Shown here: positions 48,001 to 61,840 of the stretch, piece by piece
How the letters are laid out: the number at the start of each line of letters is the position of its first letter
How positions within the stretch are numbered: the stretch's first letter is position 1
Made by a program: the position numbers and the translations under genes
The notes under the pieces: generated by a model
The model's input: only the letters and a program-made list of their open reading frames with translations
What the model was told of the DNA's origin: nothing
Databases searched by the model: none
Assembly (NCBI GenBank): GCA_934045905.1
Contig: OW203763.1
Span: 16,250,948-16,314,947, forward strand
Reading direction: 5' to 3'
DNA: 64,000 nucleotides
Origin: Leuctra nigra
Lineage: Eukaryota > Arthropoda > Insecta > Plecoptera > Leuctridae

Positions 48001-51000
48001 TTAACATTTTAGGCCACATGTTCCTCCTATCCCCCCACCCCCATCATTTCGCGAACAGTTTAAACATCACTCAAAATTAATAATTGTATTTTGAATCCAT
48101 GTAATTGGATTACGAATACAAATAAATATTTGAATGAATATTACTTATTACAATTTTAATTATTTACAGTCTTGCATGTACATAATTTACGTTCGTTTCA
48201 TTTTCATGATGAATTTCGACAAGGTAGGTGGTCCAGAGATTACATGAAAATATTTCAAATGCATAAGAACCAGTTTGTAAAGTGACATTATAGAACGTAT
48301 AATCATGAAATAATCGTGTTTGTAATGCAACACGGCAACAATTATTACTTGACCACAGTACTTGGTCCATCTTCAGTTCCAGTAGAAGTGCATAACAATT
48401 GATCTCGGATTGAAATTATTCGAACATTCATTACCATCGTGAACGAGATACGTCCCTTTGAAGCAAAGATAAAGACATCCGGAGTACAGCATGTAAATCC
48501 ATGAAAAGTGAATTCGATTTCGTTACATACGTAAAACACATGCAATGCATTTCATTGATTAAGAAGTTGCACTTAGTTTTTAAAGATTAAATATATAGGT
48601 ATTTGTAATTTTAGTTTGTTGTACAAAATATTCAATATTCAGGAAAATTATAAATTTCATAAAAGAATTTGTAATGCTAATAAACAATTATCATCATAAT
48701 TCTGTGGATAGATTTAAAAAGAGGATGGCTTGTACCAGACAAGAATAGTTTCATGTATCTATACTAGAGAAAGGAAGAACGGTTTGAATTAAATCACAGT
48801 TGCTTATGAAAACGAAAAGTGGCTCCCATGTAACATCAACTACGTATTATAGAACTACTTTCCACATTGTAACAGGCTTAAAGATGCCAGCAGCTTCAAT
48901 GTCAATGCTAGGTCAATGATAATGGAGGTAAGGCGCCACGAGAAGTGTTCAATATCGAACTATAGCCTTTCTGTACTGAGAGAGAAGAGGAATAAAATCA
49001 ACATTAAAGGCCATATTTCTTCACCGGATTTAGAGGTTTGTTCGTGCATGATGCCAAAACCTGGCACAACTTACCACCAGCTACACCTCATCGGGATGAT
49101 ATTGTGTAGAGTGCAGTTTGATGGCAGGTTGCGGTAGGGTTTGGCAGCATAAACGAACAGAGGGTTGTGAAAAATTCCTTTGTCCTAAATCCTGAACATA
49201 ACAAGCGTACATAAATATTCAAAAAAATTAGCCTTTTTATGTAGATTCTATATCCCTTATTTTGTGGTAGGTACCGATATTACACTCAAGATGATCATAC
49301 GTTTGAAAATGTAAAATTCGGAATAAAAAATCATTATATTGAACCATAATATCATAAATATCGAAATCTTTAAGTTTTTTTTGTTAAGTATTAAAAATTT
49401 TGAGGTCCACCCTCACTCCTCAGACTAAAAACTGCCAGGTAAAATTTTTCCTTTACAGCGACTAATCGTATTGAAATTATTGAAATTATTGGGCTCACTT
49501 ATTGAAATGAAAATCCGCAGGAAACAACAATAAAGTGTGTCGTTCTTATCTGATGATTTGAAACTATCTGTGTTCAGTAAATAACTGCAGTTGTTACATA
49601 CAGTAAGCCTTTTCAATTATACATCTATTTAGTCATAATTTACAAAATCGTTCATAGCATCTGCCAAGCGCGAAAAAACCGCATGTATAGGAAAGACTTC
49701 TGTAGATTCAAACATCACAAATATGTGCCTATGAAGGAAGTGAAACAAAACGTTGTCTTTATACTTTTTAAAACAATGAGAGAACTTGCAGGACAGGTGA
49801 AATGGCATTTTCTTGGAAAATATAAATACATTTCCAGTCGAGCCAGTTTGCGTTATGTTCATGAAGTAAGCACAAGTAATCAACTCTATAGACAAAGAGG
49901 AATGAACATCTGACAAGATGAGAGAAAATTCTATCATGAAGTTTACCAACGGCATAACGGCAAATCTGAAATAAAATGTGGAAACACGTAGAAGCGAAGT
50001 TGACAAAACTTAGCGTGGACACGTCATATGGACATGATTCAAATTTCATTATACATGTCTACCGAAATATAGAAAAAAATATAAAAATTCCCGAAAAAAA
50101 TCACAAAAATAAAGTTCATGAAGATGCAAATTAAAATGTCATGCCCAGTATTGCCAATCAATGCCAATAATTATTGAACAAGTGTATAATATAAATATAA
50201 AGGTGACTTAAATGGCGCTCGGCAGCTATGTTATAAGCGCCACATAAGTCTATTATAAGAGTGAATCTTGCAAATGTAATAAACTGCAAATTTCGCTCTC
50301 ACCACTCAATACAATACCCATTACGCCGGAGGAAATGTAACCTAATCAACTAATTCCTAATGATTATGATCATGACCATGAACTTCCTTTCTAATTTCCA
50401 TCGTTCTCTAAGAATCTTCGCGATTTGTCGCCATGATCGCTGCTTGAGGAGTCAACAACCTCCATGTCATGGGCAAACTCAAGGTGTGGCCAGGTACAAC
50501 CATTCACCTACTTCCAGCATCAAATCATCTCACTTCCTCCTCCTCCTCTTCCTTATACACCACCATTCATCGCTTACTCATCAAATAAATCATTTCAGAA
50601 TATTTCGCAACTAGGTCAAAAGTGGTGCAAAAAGGGTAAGAGGTGCATGAGGTTACATGATAAAATCAACATTACTTGGGTTAGGTATATTTTTTTAAAT
50701 AAAATACAACTTTTCAGGTATTCTTCGTGAGATCCAAAAACATATTTAATCAGTAATCATGATTGTATAAATATTAGGAAATGAGCATTACAATCAATGT
50801 AGTGCATCAAATTCGAATAATTGCAATGCGTTTATAAAATGTGTACGTAATTTTCTATTTTTTTTATTATATGTATATCTTTATGTTGTATATGTCCCAA
50901 AGAAAGTATTAGGTAAAACAAAGTTGTCAGCGTCAATAGCGTTGAGCACGGCACCTCCACCATAATTGAAAGTTCACCAGTCAAAGTTACAAGTAGAATT

Positions 51001-54000
51001 GTAAAAGCTCCTAACGGGAAATGATGTAAGATTTCACCCCGGTCTTATAGTCCTAACAATAGTATATTTACCTTGGTGCATAATTTATTGCATTCTGCAA
51101 ACATAACACGAGTAATATTTCTAATTCTAGACGAAACAATGAACATCTTTCCTTACATAGATGATCGCTTTCATTGTTTTCTGCCAAGCACAAAAAAATA
51201 ATCAAGTTCTCTTTTCTTAAATTATACAATTAATGGGAAGAAAAAATACATGGAATCTGCTCTTGTGTTCTATTACTAGGGAAAAAATAACAGAACACTA
51301 TTACATAGAACCAATCGATTTCTTTGAATTCATTTAATAGTTTACTTTCTTGCACAATACGTGATTTGTTAAAGAAGAACATCAGAGTGAAGTGTTCACA
51401 TTCGCTGAGATATAGATAGACACTAGACAGTAGTTTTCTTGCAAGATCATTCAAGTATTACGAACGACGTGTCCGCCATTTGCAATGGTAGCTTGGCTTG
51501 TACTTCCGGACAACGGTGTTTTCAGCAGTTCTTGTTTCCGAAGTATTGCAAGACGATTCAACGAGTTCTTCGAGTGAATCGACGCAATGGATAGACGCGA
51601 GGAGTAGAAGAAAGAGGTGAACGTCCTACCATGGCTTCTTCCATGTGCCATCATCATCATCATCATCATCATAATCAACTTCTAACCAAGACTGATCACA
51701 CTCTTTCCATTTCTCTGCCTTTCCGTCGGCTAACACGCTTCGAATCTTGCTCGATTTATTACACGGGAATTCATTATGTAAAATAGAAATGTGTTAATAG
51801 ATAAAATCAGGATAAGGAACGTGCGTGCAGATGAGCATGGAAATATAAGAATTTATATAAATTTCAGACGACTAATTTGGTTTGTTATCAAATGATTAAA
51901 AAATATATGGCCCAAAGCGAAATAGTTATTAAGATGAAGGACCACCCTTCAAACCATCAATTTTTTACTTTTAACCGTCTCGTTGAAGTTAGATTATTTG
52001 TTGAAGCGAAATAAATTATTTTTACCAACTTTTTAGGAAATTCACGACATATTTGCGAAATCGATTCATCGACTGAATTCTTGAAGTCTTCACACCACAC
52101 ATCTCCCCGTCCCCCTCGATGTATACCTTTATAAGTAGGACACGGTAAAACCCCGGACATGAAACTTTGGGATTTTGAGAATCAGAGCTAAATGAATGTC
52201 TTGAATTGGTAATGACGTCACTCGATAAGCAATCGGCCAATCAAATGTCCACTTGTTTCGCCACTGACGTCATCTTGGCGTCATTAGCTCCTGGTTTTGG
52301 TGAGGAAGTTGGATGTCAAGATAACACTATGTACAGTCACCGCAGTCAGTATGTCCTAACACTTGGCCATTACGCTCTGAGCCTCTAAGGGTGATTTTGT
52401 AATAGCTTAGAATTATAACTTCGACCTTAGTGTTTTCGCAATAAGCGCGCATAACTATCGGGACTAATTACGGGGCTTGTATACACCATAGACACATAAT
52501 TTACGCACTTTATCCATACTTAGAGGAAAGACGAGTAATTGGTAAGTCCGTGACTATTGGTATTTGTTTTTAAAAGTCAGGGTCTTTAAAATTGTTCTTA
52601 GAATTTAGAATTTCTTGAAATGTAAACCCCAGCTAAATGTTAACTTGGATAACTTGACGGTAACTGTACGTATAGAACCGATCTTCCGGATCAACTTCAC
52701 TATATTTTGAAGAATAAACAACCGCCTACGATTTTCACTAAGTCTGCCCATCTCTGATTTGCTGTACCAGAATGATGGCTGAAATATTGTCAAGCTCTTA
52801 CAGTTATCTCTAATCAAATCTAATAGGTATCAACTTGTAAGGACATCACTCATACGAAATGTTTTATTCATTGACAGCAGTTACTTGTTTACAGAATTGT
52901 GCAATTCAAACACACAGTGACTCGGAGAGAATATGTTTTACGTTTTACAATTTATATAATATGTCTTCTTTATAAGTATATGTATATTGTATATGTATTA
53001 TTCCGTACTTGTTATTGCAATTACAGCAGCATACAGATTTCTGTAAACAACGTTGTCCCCTTCCTTATAATACATGTTATATATTAATATGCGTCTTACA
53101 CAAATATTTTTACAAACATTTATTTAGATCAAACAATAGACTTGTATTCAACGTGTAAGGAATTGTCTCAAATAAAAAAATAACATATTTATATCGCCTT
53201 ACAGAAATCATATCACAACAAAGCTGTTGTAAAAATCATATAATAAGGTATGAACTAATGAATAAGGCAATGTATAGAATATAAAATGCAATGCATACCA
53301 ATTTGGGTAACCCACGGTCATCGTATACTTCCCGGTCAGAATGTGGAGTGGAGCGAGGAGTCATACCATGTCACACTCATAGCGCATGTTTGTATAATAC
53401 CTCTGCTAAACACTTTGGTATTTCGTATGATGCATACGGAATAGTTGGTAAAATGCTAATGTAAAAGAGAGACAAGAAGAAATGCTAATATCTTCTACAG
53501 AGTTGAGTCATTGAAAAGTTGCACAATATGATAGGTCACATGAGGGACGAGACCTAGATATCTCAATGCAAAATTTTATGCAGATGAAAAAATAATCTTG
53601 GATTTAATGTATTCGATAGCCATATAACACAATGCACTCATTAATATTCGCTTTATAAGATGCCCTGATAGAGCATTGGTTCAACTCATATTAATAAATT
53701 AACAAATTAAAAAATAAGGAAAGTAGGTAAGTTAAAAAAAATATGTACCTACCATATGCGTATAAAAAATAAATAATTATGTTTAAATATTCAGAAAGGC
53801 TTTACCTAATTCGTTATTTTAAAATTCACGAGTTTAAATTATTCCCTGAGAGATTCTTAGAAGTTCCCAGAGATTAAACATTTGGTACGGTGATTTTCAC
53901 GAAATATTTTACTACTCACGCATTTTTTCCTCTGCTATTTCCCCGCGTTTTTCGCTAATGTCGGATTAATTTTGTCGAGGTGAATCACCTCTGCTGGATC

Positions 54001-55080
54001 ATGGTTGGATGGCTGAGAGTTTCGTGAGGGCCGAGTTCGGGCCCAGGTTCAAACGTCACGTCATATTCCTTCCATCATTTCAAATACAAATTTCAAGTCA
54101 AATACAACTGCTTACAAGTGCTTGAAACCAAACAGAAACGCAGAAAAAGAATATCATTCTCATTGAACAGTTTAAATGTTATAGTCAATAAGAAATTGCC
54201 GATTTAGAAAATAACACAATTTTCTGTACTAGAAGCTAAAACGACAGAAATGTTTGAATTCCTTGAATAAAGCTCTAACATGCTCTAACCAATGAGAGAA
54301 CTGGAAAGTCGTTATTAGAAGGATTATCAGTCTGACATCCATGTAAAACACTTATATATATTTTTTTAAAGATTATGAATTAATTTATGATAGAGGTGAA
54401 TGGTTACGAACTTGTTTTCATTACTGTCGCAATAATACATTTGTATGCATGCTGGGAAAGGAATAAATCCGAAATATTATTTATTCTTCGGTCAGTTTTA
54501 TGGGGAATCTTTTTTTTTAGAGAATCTCAGTTTTATGGAGTGTAAACTCTTGAGCTTAAACAATTTATCAAAATTATTTATTGGAATCGTAATATCAGAA
54601 CAAAATATTATTGAAGTTACAAGTCAAGAGTCAACAATGCATAATATAGCACCGACAAGAGTGATAATATTTCTCAAATATACGAACAACCGTTCAGTTT
54701 GATCTTCTTATCAACAACATGCCATGAGAACGGAAGGGGTGGAAAAATTCTTAAACACTCTTCCTACTTGAAAAGAGGAAAAGCACATCCTCGAGGAATT
54801 GTTAACATAACTGGTTCTTTGTCGAGTACCTTTTCCTTCAAAAGATAACAAGAGTTAAGTAAGTATAGAGTAGAAACTATACCGAAAGTTATGGTTTCGA
54901 TTTTCAATGCAGTGAATTTGTTTGAGAAGGTTGTAGCTGAAGTAACGGCGGTTATGTAGGAAAGTAACAATCTAAACAATCTAGGTTACACAGGCATCAG
55001 AACCAGAAAAGTTTCTGCATCTACCCCATTAATAGGTTTTAGTTATCTCTGTATGTCTTCTTGTCTTGAGAAGGGGAAGG
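48001..55080. other. Region without a confident gene
   Basis: AT-rich. It contains an (ATC)n run at 51649-51672 and a possible SINE remnant near 53995-54065 (GGATGGCTGAGAG, then GGTTCAAACG). Open frames on both strands (for example 49629-50049) are shadows of each other without motifs. Confidence 0.5.
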
Positions 55081-55091
55081 TGGTTACATTT

Positions 55092-55111
55092 GGGAAGGGG
55101 AGGGGGGAGGG
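55092..55111 (+). repeat. G-quadruplex motif
   Basis: GGGAAGGGGAGGGGGGAGGG: four G-tracts with loops of one to two bases, the canonical intramolecular quadruplex pattern. Confidence 0.75.
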
Positions 55112-58100
55112 TAAAATGACGTCAGTAAGGTCAATGCACCTGCTCAGAAGTGTGAACACCAACATAACAATCTACCGTTACCTTTCTGCCCTTTAATACT
55201 ATCTAGCTAACAAACATCGATCTATTACGAGGAACGCTGTTTTTGGGCAAGTGCAATTCTGTTCAGATAAGTACACTGGAATGTATAATATCTCGTTCAA
55301 CCAAAGGTGCAAGCGGAAACAAAGGAGGATGTTTTTTTCTATTGTAGACAATTAGTGAATTAAGGGGGCCCATTCAACACCTGCTGTATACCCAGGACCC
55401 TTGTCATTTGAAATGAGGAAAAACCAGCCATCTTTTGTTTTTCAGGTACGATAATATCTGTCGTTTGAAATGAAACAGGAAGTGAGCGATCTAAAGAAAT
55501 CGAAGGAAATTGAAATCAGTGAAAAACGGAGAAGAAGAATCAGAGGAAATCAGAAAGTAAAAACGTGTGCTGAAAGAACATTGCTTTAAACTTTGATTCG
55601 CGAATAAATAAATACATATTCCATGAACGTTTTCGATCTTCTCCCCTCTCCTCCTCCATCTGAACTTGACATAATTTCTCGTCACACGGAAGACACAGGC
55701 AAAGCGGGATGTGGCAACAGCATCTCTTTACTCCTCAGCCACCCCACAAAACAAGATCTCTCAAGATTATTTTCAAGAAAAACACCACATGGCGTCTTCT
55801 ACCAAGATTTCATTCGCCCTTGAAATAGTTTGATAGGTTTTTGAACTCCTGGGGTATAAAATTAACAAAGGTTTAAAAAGTCGTCTTTGCTATCCAAAAA
55901 GTTTTATCTTCCTCCTGTAAGAAGGGTAGTTAATTAAAGTAAAAAATGGTCGAGGTATAATTTTTTATCGAATCTAAGCAGTGAAGAGATGCATGTGAAC
56001 GTGGATGTTGCAGGTCATTTTGAATGTAAATTATAGAAGGGATGCTCTCAAAGGGTTGGTTTTTTAGGGTGGGAGGATTTTCAAGGGAACCTGCGTTGTA
56101 CACGGTCAAGGGATGAATTTATACAAAAAATCAAATAAAAACAACAACCCTTTGCCTACATGCCTAGAGTAAGACCCCTAAACCTTGAAATCTGAACAAG
56201 AAGTGAAATTATACGAACAAAAATACTGGTTATAAGGAAGAGACGTCATTCTACTCTAACTATATTTTCTACCATTTCAAATAAATGTTTTTGGTGTCAT
56301 AAATTCAAAAACATATTACAATCGAACGCAACATTGTTAGTGGACCGTGTTTTATAGGTAGCTATAGAATTGAATACATTTTAAATAATAAGTCTAGATC
56401 CATAGAATACGAATGAAGTAGATTTACTTAAGTATACTTACTTCTCATTCTTATTCCTTTTATTACGATATTATTTTGTTTTCTCAAACAACTTGGCAAG
56501 CCCCTTTTTATGGGACTCTTTCATTTGTTCAACAATAATTTCTGAAGGAAAAATGCACTGCCTGTGTGAATTTGATGTAAATCCTGCAAATCTCGAACCA
56601 TTAGTATCTCTGTAAAATGACAATAAATGCATCCAATTTCGCTTCAAACCTAAAGTTTTATTAGTAAATGTAACAACAAATGCATTTAATTTCACTCGCA
56701 GTGATACGTAATAACTACAAATCTTATAGCGAATGTGACAAGAAATGCATCTATTTTCGCTCCACGTGTCGCAAATAAGTGTGACAAGTAACGTGATGTC
56801 ACGCAGAAAGCTGTGGGTGTCAACGAGATGGGACGCATTTCCTATTCTTGCATCGAAATCACCAGTTACTGAGCAAGGCCACACAATCGCGAGCAATGCA
56901 GGGCGCTGAATCACATGATAATGGGCTCATTTACTGACAGAAAAGCAAGACGTTCGCATGGAAAAGTGGCCCATCTGACATGGGATTATTTGTTAGATAC
57001 ATCTCATACGATAAATCGCTCCAAGAGTGTCAACAAATGTGAAAAAATCCAACTAATAAGTTGAAACATTTTCCAGAATTGCAAAACACCAATCCACTAA
57101 TTTCCTTGGTTTTTTACAGTGTGACACTAGTGTGATATAAGTGAGAATAAATAAATTGATTATTGCATCAAAAGATAACATTTTTAAGGTTAGCTACACG
57201 TATGTAACCGGCTGTCTGTGGAACCTCCACATACCTTTGAATGGTTTTTTTGAGATGAACATCCGCAACGGAAAGAGTTTCGCGGTTCGCCCAGAAATCC
57301 TAAGATTTTTTTAAATTTTTTTTATTCTTCTGTTTTCTTAGGATATTTCCTTTTCCTTTCTTCCATTTCCTTTACTTCTTTCGTGTTTTTTCTCTCTCTT
57401 TATCTAGCTAGTGTCATCTTGACGGTTCCGGTGAGAAGCTCGTTTCGCTTGCAAGCTCTGCGTTCGCGCCAGGTCAACGACATCTGATGTCCCTTACCTT
57501 TTAACTTAGACAATGTTTTCGAATCGTGGTGCTTTCCGTAGCTTCTTCCTGTATTCGGTTCAAATTCAGGTTATTTGGCAACTCGATCTTGCGTCAACTT
57601 GCGTACTCGGTCCTGATGTCATTGGAACTATGCTTGGAATCTTCATGTTTCTTCTATTGATAACTCGAGAAAATTGATTTAAAAAAGTAGTTAAAAAATG
57701 TAATACAAGTATTGAATAAATGCAGAAGCAAACAATATACACTATTTAATTAATTGATTATTTCAATTCAAGTACTGCTTACATCGCCATTAGTAAAAAT
57801 AAGTGATTTTAAAGTGTATTAAAAATAATAAGAAATAGCTACGACATTGAAATAGTTTGGAGAAATTAGATTGTATAATAAAAATAACATTCTGAACTCC
57901 CCTTTACCCATTATCCACATTGAACAGCATAACTTTATGAACACCATAAAAACATTAGGGGCCGGATTCGTAAATTGGATTTTCTATTAATTAACCGCAT
58001 GGATTCTGCTCGTAACTGAATAATTTGATGGCAAGGTGCATACAAGAAAATAATTATTCTTTATGAATCTAGCCACAGTGCTATACGCAGTGCTATTTCA

Positions 58101-61065
58101 AGTGCAAGGACAAATAAACGAAAATTTGTATTAAATTTTTTAGAACTGTCATCCGCAATTGAACTCCATTTCAATCAGAGAATGGAAAGTGTATGAAGTT
58201 TCATTATAAATAATCGACAATAACGTTTTGACTCTCTTTACATAAACATTTGTATAAAATAAAACTGACTAAGAGTATTGAACAATTGATTATTCAACTA
58301 TTCCTAACTCATCATCAACTTCATCATTGTGTAATAGTGCACCATAAAACAGTTTTCAGACGAGTATAAACAAAGCAATGAAGTAACGCTGTGGTTAGCA
58401 TAACTAATAAGCAACGCAAGTGGCATTGTCGCTGTCTTCAAGTCAACTCTTCTAGAAGGAAGGATCGTATAGTTCGTGCACCACACGTCTACTGACTATA
58501 CAGTCAACACATTGCCCTAATGCCACGGCTAACAGTCGGCGTGGGTGCAGACAAGATAGATGGAGTAGTCGACTACACATAGGGATGTGATTTTATAGAT
58601 GTCACATATTAGATGTAAATTGTTAAGATACCAATGTATTGCTATGCACGATATCTTTGGAAAACAAATTTGAATATTGAAATTTTTTTATTGTGGCTTG
58701 TGAACCGAACGTAATTCGTAATTTTTAAAGTTTAATCTTGAATATTTCATACGTACGTAAGGATTAAATATTCAAATGTTTAACTGATAATAATAATTCG
58801 AAAATGGATTTTTTTACAGACCTGAGTTACAATACAATGTTCCAATACAATATTGGAAATATTCCCAAATTGTAATTAGCCTACAACCCTTTTCTCAGAG
58901 CGTTGGCCGAAAATGGCTCGAAAAACATTATATAAAAAATACTCAATTTTATTTTATAATTGTAATAGTTGATTTTAGGGTGAACATCAACGAGAGAAAT
59001 AAATGAAAATCCATAATGAAATGAAAAGTAGAAAATATTGAGGACCAGACAAGGGAAAGTGAAATGGACAATGCGTCCAGGTACCCACCCGCTGCCATCC
59101 CCATAGAAAAGGGTAGTGCGCTTCTATTTGTGGTGGAAAAAATAGTCTGGCCTTTGTAGTTTTTTACTATAAACCGTGTAAAAAAGAACAATGCTCATCT
59201 ATGGGGGTGGTTTCTTTAGAATCTTTTGGAACTGATTTTCATTTTCATTTTTTACACGCGCAAAAGAAATACAACGTAGGTAAGGAAAGGTGTATGACCT
59301 TCATGGCTGATGCGGCAGCGGTTCCCAGATGTTTTTCTCTAATAGTATCATTATGTACATTATTAAAGAGAACTTGATAAAATTGCCAAATACGTTTGCA
59401 CGGCTGGCTGTAGACAGTGTTGGAGGTATTCTTTGCGATGAAGTTGCTGTAAACGTCGCCAGATGCGATGAGACCGCGATTCTGTTAGATTCCCGACAGC
59501 ATGATGATCTTCGCCAGTCACCAGTCAGCCATGTCTTCGACTACCATAAGGCATTGGTTTCCATCTTTTTCAAATCCACATTTAGCTTCCAACTTAGAAG
59601 AATCGCTTACTTTAGTCATTTATAATATAGCAAGTCTTTTGTTAAAAACAGATTTGAGAAAACTGTTGATATGAATGGACTATTATCAGTATTATGCACG
59701 ATTAGTTTGAAATCTGTTAAATATAAGTTGCAATGATTATGGCTATTAGCTCATTTTAATGCAAAAAAAACACCACGATCGTAACCAAACCAATCAAATG
59801 ACAAGCAAGATCATTACACTCGAATATAATACTAGAATTCACTGAACTCTATGGATTGAAAAATCAATTCATGAAAATACGAAATTTTACATTTTTTAAC
59901 TTATTTTATTAGCAAAGAAATGTGTGACTGCCAAAAATGGCCAATGTTGGGTAAAAAATGGTCGAAATAACAATAACATCTTTGAATTTCGTTGTATTAC
60001 CTTGTTGATTAATTTTAACCAAACGTTAAAAATAAAAACATCCATAAATTTAAATTCAATAATATTTGGGTGGGCAGAGGGTGGGTGGGCGCGCGCCCCT
60101 GACGCCTTCCCTGATCTTTTATTTGATCAATATATTTTAATTACAATCATCAGCTACGTAATAATTAGTATGATAACATAAATTTTATTAAACAACCGCT
60201 ATTCTGTCGCAGGTGAGCTTGCAAATGCTGGCATAATTAGTCAGTGATAAAACACATAAAAAACTTAATTACTCAGTTTTTACGGAAAAAGAATGGATCG
60301 ATTTGGGCCCCCTTGCCTTCGCGGTTGCCAAAAGTTTGGCACAAAGAGAATTCTTCAAGCAAAGTCATCAATTTGTATAGGATACTTATCATTTCCGGTA
60401 GATAGTCACTCATAATTATATGTCGCTTTGTCTTGTCGTAGTTTGTTTGTTATTCTTTGTGTTGTCGTTTCCTAAGCATTGCAGTGATTCTTGTATCCGT
60501 GTTGTGTTGTATACAAATAAGTTCCAACTATTGGCGATTAATTGACAATGGCAGGTAGACTGTGAGGTCATTGTTTCCACTTTGTAATCATGGTTGGGTT
60601 TGCTATCTGTTGATAGTGTTGCCTTGATACGGGCCTAATGGTTTACCTTATTCGCACGTGCAACGGTTCATTCACTGTCCAAATATCAAATAAAGCCAGT
60701 AAAACACGAAACATATTTTTTTTGTCAATTATCATATAAAGATAAATAATTAAGATTTACGTAACAAAATTTTGGTTGAGGAGTAAAATTTTACTGCATA
60801 ATGTTATTAATGAAAACGCTTTTTAACCAAATGTCCGTGAATGAAAACCAAGGGAAATGATATCGTTGAGTTGTGCAGTTATGCAAGTTTGTATGTTATG
60901 AAACCTTGAAATTGAGATTATTTGGCATGCTAATTGCTACATATAGGAACGGGAAGGGGCGAGCAACTATCATTTTTTCTCGTAGGCAAACTCCCAAAAA
61001 CCACCTAAATAGCATTTTATACCATAAGTCGCAATAAAATGTATTTTTTTTAAAAAATAGTCGTT
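55112..61065. other. Region without a confident gene
   Basis: AT-rich. A pyrimidine-dominated tract of about 100 bases ends near 57405. A GC-richer patch at 59390-59540 is probably an old retroelement fragment. The open frame at 56471-56914 has no recognised domain. Confidence 0.5.
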
Positions 61066-61151
61066 GCCTGGGATCGCCACTCGGGATAGCCTGAATAGGC
61101 GTCGCCTGGAATCGACACTCGGGATAGCCTGGATAGGCGTCGCCTGGAATC
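61066..61151. repeat. 38-bp tandem repeat
   Basis: Two full units (61066-61103 and 61104-61141) and the start of a third, each near GCCTGGAATCGACACTCGGG plus a GATAGGCGTC end. The minus strand leads into a B-box-like GGTTTGATTCC just beyond, so it may sit in a SINE. Confidence 0.8.
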
Positions 61152-61525
61152 AAACCCTGACAACTACCTAACGCTCGCAAACACCGTCCTCTCTTCAGAT
61201 AAGTTATTTCGATGATTATGACAGCAGTAGTTGACTAACCGACTCAGCCAGAGGTGCTGAAGGAGGGTACCCGGATAACACGAGGTTAACGATTCTTTAC
61301 TTCGATATTGAGTAATCGAACCCGGAACCTCAATTTGCAAATTGGCTCACAAACTGAAAACACTAATATCTGTTGTGTGATAAAACAATAGACTATTCGT
61401 GTTCTCTTTAAAATGTTCGTTAAGAATTCTGGATTTTAAATACGAAATTCCCACAGAGAGCGTAACGTAACTAATAAGAATGAGTATACCTACCTAATGA
61501 GAGCCCCAATTATTTTACAAATTAA

Positions 61526-61840
61526 TTAGTTTTCATTTTCATACTGTAGCATAAGATCACAAGGGTCCGAGAATTCCACTAAATAGCCTCCAACATGAAT
61601 TTCAAATGACATTTTCTGACCATATAAATCATCGTCATGTCCGATCATATAAATGGCAACTTTGTTCTCGCGTGACAATTCTCTGATATCAATGTTATTC
61701 ACGGCCTTCTCGGGTGACAATTCTCTGATATCAATGTTATTCACGGCCTTCTCGGGTGACAATTCTCTGATATCAATGTTATTCACGGCCTTCTCGGGTG
61801 AGATGATATGATTGTCACGAGACATTTTATATAATCGCAC
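61526..61840 (-). CDS. Hypothetical protein with three 14-residue repeats
   Basis: An open frame of 104 codons; the first ATG is at 61825 (MSRDNHIISPEKAV). It contains three identical units SPEKAVNNIDIREL, then SRENKVAIYMIGHDDDLYGQ and a C-terminus ending LQYENEN. The repeats come from a 42-bp tandem array at 61665-61790. A TATA-like string (ATTATATAAAATG) lies right at the start. No known family is recognised; it could be a small gene, one exon, or a chance frame kept open by the repeat. Confidence 0.3.
   Translation of the reverse strand: MRLYKMSRDNHIISPEKAVNNIDIRELSPEKAVNNIDIRELSPEKAVNNIDIRELSRENKVAIYMIGHDDDLYGQKMSFEIHVGGYLVEFSDPCDLMLQYENEN
61665..61800. repeat. 42-bp tandem repeat, three units plus partial fourth
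   Basis: Units start at 61665, 61707 and 61749, with a 10-base remnant at 61791. Units are identical except for one base in the first (TTCTCGCGTG against TTCTCGGGTG). Confidence 0.95.

Noticed and set aside
51451..51678. Frame starting with a run of methionines
   Set aside because: Produced by the (ATC)n microsatellite; no other support.
56471..56914. 147-codon minus-strand frame
   Set aside because: Long for chance but with no recognised motif, weak start context and no splice context. Left unannotated.
59329..59625. Plus-strand 98-codon frame and a minus-strand reading with IWRRLQQLHRKEYLQ
   Set aside because: The minus reading faintly recalls BEL/Pao polyprotein tails, but it is too short and broken to call.
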